The translations under genes were made by a program, and so were the position numbers. From a virus, in the IMG/VR virus record IMGVR_UViG_3300042556_000736, positions 1 to 26,232 of that record: 26,232 nucleotides of DNA; one strand, written 5' to 3'. Position 1 is the stretch's first letter; each line of letters opens with the position of its first letter. Shown here one piece after another: positions 13,114 through 21,301 of the stretch. Under the pieces are notes generated by a model. It saw only the letters and a list, made by a program, of their open reading frames with translations, was not told the DNA's origin and searched no databases.

Positions 13114-13388
13114 AATACCTACTTTTATTACTGGCGGCACCCGCGGTGGCTGCTGCGCCCGACTACCTGACGTACACGAACGACATCAGTGTGCAGACCG
13201 TGCTGACCCAAGACCGCCCTAGCTGGTGCCACGGCATGAAGATGGCCTTCGACATCGACGGGCTAAACCGTGCGTACTATGGCTGCTGGGCGGCCTCGCA
13301 GGGGTTCGTGCACATTGAAATGTTGGACGGCAGCAAGCGTATTATCCCGATCTCTCGATTTACCAAACCCAAGGAGGATGCAAAATGA
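13110..13388 (+). CDS. Small exported protein with signal peptide
   Basis: The 92-residue product begins MKYLLLLLAAPAVAAAPDY: a short positive start, a hydrophobic core of about 12 residues and an Ala-x-Ala cleavage site near residue 15. The mature part has two cysteines (C40, C59), which could form a disulfide in the periplasm, and a C-terminal SKRIIPISRF strand. An early-operon periplasmic protein could act in envelope modification or superinfection exclusion; nothing in the sequence decides this. The start overlaps the helicase stop (ATGA). Confidence 0.75.
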   Translation: MKYLLLLLAAPAVAAAPDYLTYTNDISVQTVLTQDRPSWCHGMKMAFDIDGLNRAYYGCWAASQGFVHIEMLDGSKRIIPISRFTKPKEDAK

Positions 13389-13531
13389 TGGACTTTACCA
13401 AGTATGAGACGCAGCGTGAGATTCTGATCGACTACCTGCACGTCATGATCGCTAGATCCGATTGGCATGGCGTCTCAGACGTTGCTAACGATCTGCGTGA
13501 GCTGGAGGCCGAACAACGTGAAAAGAATTGA
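13385..13531 (+). CDS. 48-residue helical protein, unknown
   Basis: ATG at 13385 follows the strong site AAGGAGG and overlaps the preceding stop; a second ATG directly follows. The product (MMDFTKYETQREILID, VANDLRELEAEQREKN) is nearly all helical and charged. It overlaps the next gene by 14 bp. The ribosome site and coupling support it despite its length. Similar short DRE-rich phage proteins exist, but no function is known to me. Confidence 0.65.
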   Translation: MMDFTKYETQREILIDYLHVMIARSDWHGVSDVANDLRELEAEQREKN

Positions 13532-13691
13532 CTACTGGAAGGCCAAACTAAAGGCCGCGCAGACCGAGGAGCGCATACGCCAGAAGGAACTAAACCAGAT
13601 GGCCAAAGCGTTTGAGCGGGCACTGCAGCAGGTTAATGACATAGAACAAAGGATACAAGATGAAAAAGCAAAGCTGGCGCGCACTGAATGA
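13518..13691 (+). CDS. 57-residue coiled-coil protein, GTG start
   Basis: GTG at 13518 lies nine bases after GGAGG, far better than the upstream ATG at 13467, which would run through the preceding gene. The product (MKRIDYWKAKLKAAQTEERI and so on, read as Met at GTG) is a continuous heptad-rich, highly charged helix over residues 4-55. It is probably an oligomerising or scaffold-like small protein, with no assigned function. Confidence 0.65.
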   Translation: MKRIDYWKAKLKAAQTEERIRQKELNQMAKAFERALQQVNDIEQRIQDEKAKLARTE

Positions 13692-13854
13692 CGTTCTGTC
13701 GTCGCTGTCAGAAGACGAGGTGTTCGCCCTACTGACGCATGAGACGTTGAACGAGCGCCGCAGCTCTCATCTGCAGCGCCTGCACCAGCGCTACTGCGCA
13801 CTGCGTGACGCCCGTGAACGGCTGGAGATTATGGCGAAGGCAATACGTTTATGA
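13660..13854 (+). CDS. Small helical protein, unknown
   Basis: A 64-residue protein starting at ATG 13660 behind AAAGGA, overlapping the previous gene by 32 bp. It is basic and helical: LNDVLSSLSEDEVFALLTHE followed by NERRSSHLQRLHQRYCALRDARERLEIMA. No family is recognised. The stop overlaps the start of the zinc-ribbon gene (ATGA). Confidence 0.62.
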   Translation: MKKQSWRALNDVLSSLSEDEVFALLTHETLNERRSSHLQRLHQRYCALRDARERLEIMAKAIRL

Positions 13855-14096
13855 AATGTCAGCACTGCGGCAGTAAGACCGTTGTTGTAAACACCATCCA
13901 GCAGCCAGGCGGCGTACGGCGGCAACGCAGGTGCCCATCATGCAAGAACAATGCCTACTCAGCAGAGGTGTGGGTTGCAGGTAACGTAATGGTGGAGAAA
14001 TCGATCTATACTAATGACGAGGCAGCGTTGATAAAAAAGAAAGGCGTTGACGTTCGCCGCGCAAACGAAGATAGGAGGAAAGACAATGCTACGTGA
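13851..14096 (+). CDS. NrdR-like zinc-ribbon protein
   Basis: An 81-residue protein with a zinc ribbon: C3-x2-C6 and C28-x2-C31 separated by a basic strand (GGVRRQRRCPSCKNNAYSAEVWV). The spacing and the VNT...RR.RCPSC...AYSAE pattern resemble the N-terminal zinc ribbon of NrdR, the repressor of ribonucleotide reductase genes. The ATP-cone domain is absent and the tail is charged. It may be a DNA-binding regulator of host or phage genes; this is inference. It overlaps both neighbours. Confidence 0.75.
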   Translation: MKCQHCGSKTVVVNTIQQPGGVRRQRRCPSCKNNAYSAEVWVAGNVMVEKSIYTNDEAALIKKKGVDVRRANEDRRKDNAT

Positions 14097-14268
14097 TGGA
14101 TACTTTATTAAGGAAGAGCCACCCAAGATTGGCGCGCACTACATACCGCAGTTCTATTCGCGGCCTTCAACCCCAGAGGAGCGGTTTGTACAGGACATCA
14201 TGTTGGGCGCTAAGCCCTACTATGAGTCGCCGCTAGTTAAACTGTTTGGCCGGCTCTTGAGCGTATGA
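14086..14268 (+). CDS. 60-residue protein, unknown
   Basis: The ATG at 14086 is preceded by TAGGAGGAAA, a near-perfect ribosome site, so it is preferred to the in-frame ATG at 14047, which would sit deep in the previous gene. The product is aromatic and proline-rich (GYFIKEEPPKIGAHYIPQFYSRP), with a helix TPEERFVQDIMLG and a basic end. It is soluble and unrecognised. Confidence 0.62.
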   Translation: MLRDGYFIKEEPPKIGAHYIPQFYSRPSTPEERFVQDIMLGAKPYYESPLVKLFGRLLSV

Positions 14269-14453
14269 AAGAACTCGTCCTTATCTACTACGCCGCCATC
14301 GTGGTGGCCACGGTGGGCTTTCTGGCGGTCTTTGTGCCAGAGCAGCCCCGGCCTACCGCCGCTGAGTGCGGTGTGGCCGAGTTTGCGCCTGACATGTCGG
14401 TGCGAGATCGTGAGGTCTGCCGCCAATTACGCCAGCATCGTCACCGCATGTGA
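14265..14453 (+). CDS. Small membrane protein with periplasmic cysteines
   Basis: A 62-residue protein with one N-terminal transmembrane helix (LVLIYYAAIVVATVGFLAVFV, residues 4-24), a Pro-rich linker and a C-terminal domain with two cysteines (C35 and C52). It is the last gene of the rightward operon and overlaps the convergent lysozyme gene by 27 bp, with no terminator between them. Function is unknown. The topology would place the cysteines outside the inner membrane if the N-terminus is cytoplasmic. Confidence 0.68.
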   Translation: MKELVLIYYAAIVVATVGFLAVFVPEQPRPTAAECGVAEFAPDMSVRDREVCRQLRQHRHRM

Positions 14454-14939
14454 TTGCGCCTCTGCTACCCGACGCATCCAGCCTTTGCCGAAGGTTGCGA
14501 ACGTCGGGAGCGCCTTGTAGAACAGCTCCTTCTCCATGCTGAACTTAGCGATCAAGTCCTTCTGATCGGCGTCTTTCAACGCTTGCATGGTCTTGGGGCC
14601 GATGGCGCCATCAGGGGTCGTTCCGATCGCTTTCTGCATGGTTTTGATCGCTCTGCCTGGCCCTGCATTGATCGCAAAGTCGAACATCAGATAGTCGAGC
14701 CCCGTTGGCAGCTCGTCGGCCTTGACCGCATCCCAGTATTTCTTGCGGTACATCGGCCCCACTATAGCCGGGGTCAACGCCCGCATTTCGCTTTCGCCAA
14801 CAGCTTTGCCGACCCATTCTTCCCACACTTTCTTGGTGACACCCAAGTTCGTCATGCCGCCTGGGTCTTTGGGATGATTAACAAACCCGCCTTCGTGCTT
14901 CAGGATTGCTTTAAGGGCTTCGTCGAAGTTCTCTTTCAT
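14427..14939 (-). CDS. GH108 family endolysin (N-acetylmuramidase)
   Basis: A 170-residue lysozyme that cleaves the glycan backbone of peptidoglycan at lysis. The N-terminal signature KHEGGFVNHPKDPGGMTNLGVT contains catalytic-type E16 and the EGG and GG.TN.GVT motifs of glycosyl hydrolase family 108. The C-terminal part (GAIGPKTMQAL) fits the peptidoglycan-binding segment usual in this family. No signal peptide is present, so export would rely on the holin encoded directly upstream; the two genes overlap by 4 bp. Confidence 0.9.
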   Translation of the reverse strand: MKENFDEALKAILKHEGGFVNHPKDPGGMTNLGVTKKVWEEWVGKAVGESEMRALTPAIVGPMYRKKYWDAVKADELPTGLDYLMFDFAINAGPGRAIKTMQKAIGTTPDGAIGPKTMQALKDADQKDLIAKFSMEKELFYKALPTFATFGKGWMRRVAEAQSHAVTMLA

Positions 14940-15346
14940 TTTTTCGCTCGCATATCAATGATCTTCTCAAGCGTTCTGCCGCCAAAGTAGAACGACATCA
15001 CCAGCATGCCCCACTGACCTAGCAGCTCGACGAACGAGTCGGCGATATCAACCAGCGCAGCGTCAAGGATCGCTAACGCCATGTAGGCGACCAAGATGTA
15101 CACCAGCGTCAACGGGCGGATGTTCTTAGACAGCCAGCTGTCGCTGGCCATGTCGGCTTTTAGCCGGTCGGTCAGGTTGTTTTGTTCCGACTTGTACAAG
15201 TCGGTCTCGTTGGCCATCTTGGCCAACTCGCCGTCCTGCGCCATCTTGGCGAGTTCTAGCTGCGCCTTGGCCTTCTGTTCAGGGTCAGGAATCAGTTTGT
15301 CGATCAGTTTGCCGCCAATACCCAGCAGCGCGTCAAGTCCTAGCAT
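14936..15346 (-). CDS. Holin, 3TM superfamily type
   Basis: A 136-residue protein with an amphipathic, charged N-terminal half (IDKLIPDPEQKAKAQLELAKMA) and two clear membrane helices, near residues 77-97 (LTLVYILVAYMALAILDAAL) and 107-123. It ends in FGGRTLEKIIDMRAKK. The PDPEQKA..L segment and the GGRTLEKI end are typical of the phage 3TM holin family, which forms inner-membrane lesions for endolysin release. AAGGAGG precedes the ATG. Gene order with the GH108 enzyme supports the call. Confidence 0.87.
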   Translation of the reverse strand: MLGLDALLGIGGKLIDKLIPDPEQKAKAQLELAKMAQDGELAKMANETDLYKSEQNNLTDRLKADMASDSWLSKNIRPLTLVYILVAYMALAILDAALVDIADSFVELLGQWGMLVMSFYFGGRTLEKIIDMRAKK

Positions 15347-15347
15347 G

Positions 15348-15965
15348 TCAACCTCCTTGTTGGAACATCCACCGTATAGCCCAGCAGAACATCAAAATAA
15401 TAATGACGATAACGATACCTGCACCTACTGTTTCAACACTATCTATTAGGCGCTGCCGTTCGCGGCGCTTCTTCATCTCTAAGGTCTTTTCATGCAGGCG
15501 CTTTTCTGTCTCAGCCTGCCTGGCTGCTTCGGCCTTGGCCTCGCGTTCGGCTCGCAGCTTACCCATGCGCTGCCAGAACTCATCCCACATGCCGGCTTCT
15601 TGAAAATGGTAGGTGAAGATGTGCTTGATGTCGTCGTAATACTGCTTGATCTGACGATCAATAATCATCAGCTCCATGACGTACTCAGCATCTGATACGT
15701 AGTCGGGCGCCGGCTCGCCTTTGGCAACTGCCGCCTCTTGGGCAACCTTGGCCTCTTCAAGTTGACTGCGTTTGGTCTCGTACTTGCCGGCAGCTGAGAA
15801 GAACTTAGTGACGCCCGACATAGAGTCGGCCAAGGTCTTGCCAGACTCGACTGCACCGTTAATCTCGTCAAACGCTTCTTTGGCAAGTGCAGCCGCTTCT
15901 TTGACGCCAGTGACAACCGCCTTGACGCCTGCAATGGCCAAGCCGATGGTCACCGGATCGATCAT
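15348..15965 (-). CDS. Coiled-coil membrane protein of the late operon, unknown
   Basis: A 205-residue protein with three parts: a small-residue-rich amphipathic N-terminus (MIDPVTIGLAIAGVKAVV), a long charged coiled coil with aromatic centre (about residues 50-170) and one transmembrane helix (VETVGAGIVIVIIILMFCWAIRWMF, about 178-202). Similar proteins beginning MIDPVTIGLAIAG occur near lysis genes of many aquatic phages. A role in lysis timing or as a spanin-like protein is possible, but there is no lipobox or secretion signal. It overlaps the upstream gene by 4 bp. Confidence 0.75.
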   Translation of the reverse strand: MIDPVTIGLAIAGVKAVVTGVKEAAALAKEAFDEINGAVESGKTLADSMSGVTKFFSAAGKYETKRSQLEEAKVAQEAAVAKGEPAPDYVSDAEYVMELMIIDRQIKQYYDDIKHIFTYHFQEAGMWDEFWQRMGKLRAEREAKAEAARQAETEKRLHEKTLEMKKRRERQRLIDSVETVGAGIVIVIIILMFCWAIRWMFQQGG

Positions 15966-16183
15966 TTATCCTGCTTGGCCTCTAAGCGGTCAAATATCTT
16001 GCCCAGCATCTCTTTGACTTCGCGCATGTCGTCCTTGTAGTCCTCACGCGTGACGTAGACGTGGGGCATGGCACGCACGTCTGTGTCTAACCGGTCGATC
16101 GAGCGGTGAATGTTGTTTAGAATCCAGCCGCCGAAGAACCCGGCAATCGCAACAGCGATATTAAAAAGCACTTGCGAATCCAT
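15962..16183 (-). CDS. Small membrane-anchored coiled-coil protein
   Basis: A 73-residue protein with an N-terminal membrane helix (VLFNIAVAIAGFFGGWILNNI, residues 4-24) followed by a charged helix (DDMREVKEMLGKIFDRLEAKQDK) likely to form a coiled coil. The layout is common for small phage proteins beside holins and resembles spanin-like or holin-accessory proteins. Its start is 3 bp after the fibre gene. It would act at the inner membrane. Confidence 0.7.
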   Translation of the reverse strand: MDSQVLFNIAVAIAGFFGGWILNNIHRSIDRLDTDVRAMPHVYVTREDYKDDMREVKEMLGKIFDRLEAKQDK

Positions 16184-16186
16184 GCG

Positions 16187-16726
16187 TCACTCGTAGAGAA
16201 TGTTGATAGTGCCAGCGTCGAAAAACTGAGTTCCGTCAATGTAAAGGCGAACACTGGTTAGTGTGTCTGATAATGATTTAGCACCTGCGACGTAATACGA
16301 ACCACCTAGCGCAGAAGCACAAATTGCACCTTGAATTGCCCAAGTATTAGTAGCTGCGTTTAACAAAGATATAATTACAGAGCCATGTAACACCGCAGCA
16401 GCACTTGCGTTATTTATGCCAAACGCAGACGTATAGGATGCAACAGTGCCACTTTGGTTTGTTGACGTTGCCGCATACCCTGTAATCTCATACCCGCCAG
16501 CGTCACCTAACTGAATTAAAGGGTTTCCTGTGCTACTTGTACTAACTCCATTAAACATTACGGTAATACGCTTAACCCACGACGGTATGCCAGTAAACGC
16601 TGGTGCAGTTTGATTAGTCAGCGTAATAGCCGTACCCGACACAATCGGGTATAGCTGACCCGTTACGCCATCAACTTCAAAGTCTGGCGAGCTAACGCCG
16701 TTTGTACCATCAATAACTACTGGCAT
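16187..16726 (-). CDS. Short tail fibre or receptor-binding protein, paralogue of 17621-18199
   Basis: A 179-residue beta-rich protein, Thr/Ser/Gly/Asn-rich and low in charge, as in fibre tips. From about residue 25 it aligns with the protein of 17621-18199: PIVSGT, then IPSWVKRITVMFNG, then GY and related strands, ending FDAGTINILYE against FDANGGVNILYE. The N-terminal MPVVIDGTNGVSSPDF is different. It is probably a virion tip or receptor-binding module. Its start overlaps the upstream gene by 10 bp. Confidence 0.75.
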   Translation of the reverse strand: MPVVIDGTNGVSSPDFEVDGVTGQLYPIVSGTAITLTNQTAPAFTGIPSWVKRITVMFNGVSTSSTGNPLIQLGDAGGYEITGYAATSTNQSGTVASYTSAFGINNASAAAVLHGSVIISLLNAATNTWAIQGAICASALGGSYYVAGAKSLSDTLTSVRLYIDGTQFFDAGTINILYE

Positions 16727-16941
16727 GACAGCCCCCTCAGTTCATCTAAAGTCGTGCAGGTGTCCACTTGAGCCGTGATGTCACGCAAGCGCTGCTTCTC
16801 AGCCACAACCGCAGCCGTATCGCCATTAGACTCTAGCGCACGTTGAAATGCCACATCTTGAGCAGCTAGGAGTGGTGTACGTTCAGCACGTAGCCGGTCT
16901 TTGGTAATCGCTTGCGCTTTAGCGAAGTCAATCGTAATCAT
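16717..16941 (-). CDS. Tail-fibre-associated small helical protein (assembly-like)
   Basis: A 74-residue protein starting MITIDFAKAQAITKDRLRAERTPLL, then two charged helices and a Cys-containing end. This style (MITID..KA..I..D..RA.R...) is common for small proteins beside phage tail-fibre genes, often annotated as fibre assembly or XkdW-like proteins. GAGGTG precedes the ATG. Whether it is a chaperone or a virion part cannot be told here. Confidence 0.65.
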   Translation of the reverse strand: MITIDFAKAQAITKDRLRAERTPLLAAQDVAFQRALESNGDTAAVVAEKQRLRDITAQVDTCTTLDELRGLSCQ

Positions 16942-17141
16942 TCAGTCACCTCAGTAAAGTCAGCCGTCCAAGCGTTACGGAAGGTGCGGTCAGCAGGTAC
17001 ATCAGCCGCATCAATGATTTTGTAAGGCTTGCCAGCAGGAACATCCTTAGCAGCAATCTCCTCAATACTCAGACCGCACTCAGGTGCAGGAGTCAGGACG
17101 CAGATGCCGATGGTGTCGTTAGGGTAGATGATTAGTTTCAT
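16938..17141 (-). CDS. Small tail-module protein, unknown
   Basis: A 67-residue acidic, beta-rich protein (MKLIIYPNDTIGICVLTPAPECGL ... YKIIDAADVPADRTFRNAWTADF). This layout, including KIID..D.P.DR.FR.AW, recurs in phage tail-fibre clusters next to assembly-like proteins. AAGGAC precedes the start, and the stop overlaps the next start by 4 bp. Its function is not known to me. Confidence 0.65.
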   Translation of the reverse strand: MKLIIYPNDTIGICVLTPAPECGLSIEEIAAKDVPAGKPYKIIDAADVPADRTFRNAWTADFTEVTE

Positions 17142-17149
17142 GGTTGTCC

Positions 17150-17611
17150 TTAACGGAAGATTGCAACATTAACTGGGTTTTGATCTACTTTAGATGATGT
17201 GCTAGCCATTATTAAAACTCGTACAGAACCAACAAGAACAGAAGTAGAGGTTTCAGCCCCAGCAGTAGCTACATAAACCCCGATTGATCTGTTTGATGAT
17301 GAAGCACTAGAGTTTTGAACAGCAGTTGCCAAAGTAGCGTAATTTGCATCTGGCATTGCATTGGTAAAATTTACCGTGTAATCGCCCGTACCATTATCCG
17401 CAACCGACGTTACATTAAACGAACCGGCAATCGTACAAAAGCCGCCTGTGTTCGTTGTGCCGTTAAAGTTCACCCACGCACGACAGAACGTACCAATTTG
17501 CGTACCTGCGCTATCCTGAATGGTTGGTGGCGTGTTCGCTACACCGTTCTTTAGCACCAGCGTACTTGTCGACGCGGCTTCTAGTTGATCTGCTACGATA
17601 GTTCCAGCCAT
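17150..17611 (-). CDS. Short tail fibre-like protein
   Basis: A 153-residue protein with a typical phage fibre pattern: MAGTIVADQLEAASTSTLVLKNG, then CRAWVNFNGTTNTGGFCTI, then ASFNV-like GSFNVTSVADNGTGDYTVNF, then a Ser-rich variable region. The RAWVNFNGT and NGTGDYTVNFT motifs recur in tail fibre and receptor-binding proteins. It is likely a trimeric beta-rich virion component. GAGGA precedes the ATG. Confidence 0.78.
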   Translation of the reverse strand: MAGTIVADQLEAASTSTLVLKNGVANTPPTIQDSAGTQIGTFCRAWVNFNGTTNTGGFCTIAGSFNVTSVADNGTGDYTVNFTNAMPDANYATLATAVQNSSASSSNRSIGVYVATAGAETSTSVLVGSVRVLIMASTSSKVDQNPVNVAIFR

Positions 17612-17620
17612 GATGTCCTC

Positions 17621-18199
17621 TTATTCGTAGAGAATGTTAACGCCGCCGTTGGCGTCGAAAGTGTCTGTACCACTAACCGTCGTAACTCGAATCATATCTA
17701 GCGTACCGGCAAGCGTTTTAGTGCCAGAAATTGAGTTTGCACCAACTAAAGATGTCGCTATTATTCCGTTTGCAACCCACGCGTTACTGCCAATCAGTGA
17801 AAATGTTACTGCACCATAAGCGGCTGTTGCCGCAGTCAAAGCGCCATACATATCGAAACCAGCGGTAAACGACTGCACTGTCGGCGATGCTGCTGAGTTA
17901 ATGGTTGTACCTACATAACCTGAAGTTTCAACTACGCCTCCCGTCCCTAACCTAAATCGAAGGGTAGATGTGCTGCTAAGACTTAAACCATTAAACATTA
18001 CCGTAATTCGTTTTACCCATGATGGAATGCTAGTAAAATCAATGCTAGTGCCGCCAGTAGTAGTGACCACCGTGCCCGACACAATCGGAGCCAGCGTGCC
18101 TGTGGTCGCAACCAACGTCTGCGTATTGCTGCCAGAGACAGCAGGGGCAGACACCGTAATCGTGCCGCTGGTGTCGCCTGAAAGAACTAAAGATGCCAT
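17621..18199 (-). CDS. Short tail fibre or receptor-binding protein, paralogue of 16187-16726
   Basis: A 192-residue beta-rich protein. It begins MASLVLSGDTSGTITVSAPAVSGSNTQTL, a segment common at fibre N-termini, and then shares the module PIVSGT-IPSWVKRITVMFNG-...-NILYE with the protein of 16187-16726. At DNA level the shared stretch is visibly related but diverged at many codons, so the duplication is old or the modules were acquired separately. AAGGA lies upstream of the ATG. Confidence 0.78.
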   Translation of the reverse strand: MASLVLSGDTSGTITVSAPAVSGSNTQTLVATTGTLAPIVSGTVVTTTGGTSIDFTSIPSWVKRITVMFNGLSLSSTSTLRFRLGTGGVVETSGYVGTTINSAASPTVQSFTAGFDMYGALTAATAAYGAVTFSLIGSNAWVANGIIATSLVGANSISGTKTLAGTLDMIRVTTVSGTDTFDANGGVNILYE

Positions 18200-18209
18200 G
18201 ATTTATCCT

Positions 18210-19100
18210 TTACAAAACAACCCAGCGACTGCCGGATGAGACGGTGACAATCACCGCCGCAGTGATCGCATCTACCGATGCTGACTGCGAGATGTCCACT
18301 TCGTAAGTGCCAATACCACCGGTACCGGTGCCCAACGTTACGATCGTTGTGCCAGCCGTTACGTTGACACCTGCGACAATCGACCCAACGCCCAACAGGC
18401 CGGAGGTCGCCGTGTCGACCGTCAGCGTCGTGCCTGCAATACTGCCCGTGCCAACAAAGCCAGCATCCAACGTGATTGGGCCGGTGGTCATGGCGTTCTT
18501 GGTAGCCGGAATTGTATAACTGATCGTAACCGTCTGGTCGTTTTCGATAAAGACCTCGTCGTTGCCGCCGCCGGTCGCGCCCGCAGCACCGCCCACCTGA
18601 CCCCACTGGCTATTGCTAAAGCCTTCAAACAGATCCAGCGTGCTGTTATAGCGGAACATGCCTTCAGCTGGCGTGGCTGGACGGTCAGTCGTTGCACCCA
18701 CAGGCATCTGAACGTAGCCAAAGCCGGAGAAGGTGACATCTTGTGTCGCCGACAGGGTAGTGAACGCGCCCGTGTTAGGCGCTACGTCACCGATCGGAGG
18801 CGGCGAGCCGAACGACAGGTTGTCCACAGGCACTAGGATATTGTCCGTGGTGTATTGGGTGACGTCGTTGCTGTCAGTGATTAAGAACTTGTACGCGATC
18901 GTTGGCTGCAGCCAGATGTTGGCCATACCACGCGAGTCCAAGATGATCGGGTTGGTGTTGGCCGTGCCGCCTGCTTGGTCGGTGTAGGTCGCAATCGGTG
19001 TCGTTGTGCCGCCGGCGTAGGTGTAGACCTTACCGGCTACCAGCGGGTTACCGTTGGCATCGAAGAACTGCTGCTTGGGTGTTGGGGTTAGGGATGCCAT
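18210..19100 (-). CDS. Tail fibre with virion-attachment N-terminus
   Basis: A 296-residue protein. The N-terminal 65 residues ([27 protein letters not shown] ... [14 protein letters not shown]) form a well-known phage fibre attachment segment. A linker with [38 protein letters not shown] follows, a pattern of fibre shafts. The end is Thr/Gly/Val-rich and closes with [10 protein letters not shown], shared with the large fibre at the right edge (SGSRWVVV). It likely anchors the short fibre proteins encoded downstream. GAGGA precedes the ATG. Confidence 0.83.
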   Translation of the reverse strand: MASLTPTPKQQFFDANGNPLVAGKVYTYAGGTTTPIATYTDQAGGTANTNPIILDSRGMANIWLQPTIAYKFLITDSNDVTQYTTDNILVPVDNLSFGSPPPIGDVAPNTGAFTTLSATQDVTFSGFGYVQMPVGATTDRPATPAEGMFRYNSTLDLFEGFSNSQWGQVGGAAGATGGGNDEVFIENDQTVTISYTIPATKNAMTTGPITLDAGFVGTGSIAGTTLTVDTATSGLLGVGSIVAGVNVTAGTTIVTLGTGTGGIGTYEVDISQSASVDAITAAVIVTVSSGSRWVVL

Positions 19101-21299
19101 TTATTTCCTCAAATTGTTTCGGTTTTCCGGCGCTAACACGTTGACCACAGCCCCGCGCCCTTCTTTTGGAATTACCGCCCATTCCTGCGGGTTATTAAAA
19201 ACGCGCAGTACAGTAGTGCGCTCGGCAGCAGGTAATGTATCAATTAACTGCGCCATATTCTTGCCGGATTTAGACGCCTCGGTCAACCTATCCATTACTT
19301 TTTTACCTAACCGGCGCGACAGCTCGTCAAGCGTGGTATTGCCCGCCGTAGTGGCGCGGTTAAATGCAAAGTCAGGAAAACGAAAGCGCGATTTATTTGC
19401 ATCTAACAGTTCGACTAATGCATCATGCCCCATCTCGACTTGCTTCAATATGCGCTTATCTCGTTTAACTTCGTCAGCAAGTTTGGTAAGCTTTGACATT
19501 GCAGCTTCGCTCATTTCTTTAGCGACGTCGTAGCTGCCGGAGCCAAATATTTTTTCAACCGCTTTAGTGTTGTTCCCCTCCACTAATTTGACAAAAGTCG
19601 ACGGGTCGGTTTGGTACAGTTGCAATGCTTCAGCCGACAGCTTTTTTTCACTGACCGCTTTTAAGCCTGCCGAATACGCATCCAAATAGGCGCCGTAACC
19701 GGTGCCGCCCGCATCTTCAATTGCTTTCCTAATCATCGGCCCAACACTAGCGGTAACTTTAGCTGCGAGTTCTTTTTGTGCTGTTGGATCGTTAGGAGCT
19801 AATTTACGCGCGTTAGCACCTAAATTTTTACGAAGCGTCTCATACGCATACGCGTCAATAACGCCGCCTGCGTTTGTCCACTTAAGAATATCGTTTTTCG
19901 CCATTGTCAGCAAACGCGTCAAATCCCTCGCACCAGGAGCCAACGTAACGTCAGTCAACAGCTTATCAATGTTTTGAATTACTTTGTCAGTCTTGAGTGG
20001 CTTGTACCCATGCGCTGCCAAGCTGTCCGCTGCGGCGGTCGCAAAGCGTGAAGCCTCACCAAATATCAGCGAGCCTTCGGCGGCTTGTGCTGCTACTTCA
20101 TCGGCGCGTTTAGCCAACTCACCCTCGTAAGTAAAACGACCTGTACTAACCGGACGGCCAAGTTCGATAGATTTTTGCTGGCCTTTTTCCAGCAAGCGCG
20201 TGCCTGCAGGCACTGCCGCCTCTGCTGCGGGCACTAAACCTGTTACAGGCTCTTGTTTTATTACGCCCGGCGGTACGGCTGAAAAGCGGCGTACTTGATC
20301 CGCTTTTTCGGCGGCCACAGCGCCCATGCGCTCGGCTTGCGCTCTTAGCTGGGGCTCTAACGTGCCCGCCAAATTAGCGTTATACATAGCTTGTTCTAGC
20401 TCAGGCAACAACTGCTTACGCAGCGCGTTCTTAGCTTCCCCTCTTGCGGTTCTAGCGCTTGCTTGCGTTGCGCCGCCAGCCTCTTCAGCAAGCTGGTTAA
20501 TGCGCGCGGCTTGCTCTAATTCTTCATTTATTAACTGAAAACGTGGGTCGCGTTTGGCATATTTAGCTAAAAGCGCTTGCGTAGTTGGTGATGCAAGACT
20601 TGCGATTGACTGCGCGGCAGTTAACTCACTTCCACCCTCACGCGCCAAAGCGCGGGCGGCGGCCACATCTACGCCCAACGAGTCACGCAGAATCTTGGCA
20701 GCCTTTTGCGAACCAAGCTGACCGGTCAAAGTGTCAAACAGCCAGCCCAAACCGCGCCCACCCAGCTGCAACGCTTTGTCAACATAAGGCGCTGCAACCT
20801 GACCGCCAGCTTCATAAATAGCGCCCATTAGCAGGTCGCGGGTACCTGCCTCAATACCTTGCATTGGGGTCATCTCAGGCTGGTTGCCCAACGCAATGTC
20901 AGCTTGACGCAACAAACCTGACGCTAGCCCGTAGCCGCCAGCCGAACCCATAACAACGCCGGCGGGGCCAGCTGGTGCCCCAAAAAAACCACCCGCTATT
21001 GCACTGCCCGCCTCCAATGTCGGGCCAAGAAATTGCCGTGTAGTTTGCGCAGCACTATATAGGCCGGGGTAATCTTTGGCAAACGGAGGTGGTTGCACGC
21101 GGGGGCCAGGCACTTCGCTAACCGCCGGAGCTAATTCGGGTGCGGCTGGCGGCGGTTCGTCAAGCATCCATTTGCCGCCGATACGATAGGCTTTTTTGCC
21201 TTCTGCGTTCGTAGCCGTATCTTCAATAGGCAGCCACTTACCATCAACTAACGCAGCTCGTTCGCCAGTTTTAGGGTTAGTCGCAGTTTCAATAGCCAT
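19101..21299 (-). CDS. Large internal virion or DNA-ejection protein, candidate
   Basis: A 732-residue protein, Ala-rich and mostly helical. The N-terminus has short repeats about the product of Trp-containing strands (GKWLPIEDT, GGKWMLDEP) and a Pro-rich linker. Hydrophobic Gly/Ala segments follow (about residues 98-130: AGSAIAGGFFGAPAGPAGVVMG), able to insert in a membrane, then long helices. Size, composition and position as the third gene of the block resemble T7 gp16 or P22 gp16-type ejection proteins. No lytic transglycosylase motif was seen. Function is by analogy. Confidence 0.65.
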   Translation of the reverse strand: MAIETATNPKTGERAALVDGKWLPIEDTATNAEGKKAYRIGGKWMLDEPPPAAPELAPAVSEVPGPRVQPPPFAKDYPGLYSAAQTTRQFLGPTLEAGSAIAGGFFGAPAGPAGVVMGSAGGYGLASGLLRQADIALGNQPEMTPMQGIEAGTRDLLMGAIYEAGGQVAAPYVDKALQLGGRGLGWLFDTLTGQLGSQKAAKILRDSLGVDVAAARALAREGGSELTAAQSIASLASPTTQALLAKYAKRDPRFQLINEELEQAARINQLAEEAGGATQASARTARGEAKNALRKQLLPELEQAMYNANLAGTLEPQLRAQAERMGAVAAEKADQVRRFSAVPPGVIKQEPVTGLVPAAEAAVPAGTRLLEKGQQKSIELGRPVSTGRFTYEGELAKRADEVAAQAAEGSLIFGEASRFATAAADSLAAHGYKPLKTDKVIQNIDKLLTDVTLAPGARDLTRLLTMAKNDILKWTNAGGVIDAYAYETLRKNLGANARKLAPNDPTAQKELAAKVTASVGPMIRKAIEDAGGTGYGAYLDAYSAGLKAVSEKKLSAEALQLYQTDPSTFVKLVEGNNTKAVEKIFGSGSYDVAKEMSEAAMSKLTKLADEVKRDKRILKQVEMGHDALVELLDANKSRFRFPDFAFNRATTAGNTTLDELSRRLGKKVMDRLTEASKSGKNMAQLIDTLPAAERTTVLRVFNNPQEWAVIPKEGRGAVVNVLAPENRNNLRK

Positions 21300-21301
21300 T
21301 A

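Noticed and set aside
14454-14990. Long plus-strand frame opposite the lysozyme gene
   Set aside because: It is a mirror of the GH108 gene, whose catalytic motifs are clear. The opposing frame has no motif or ribosome site.
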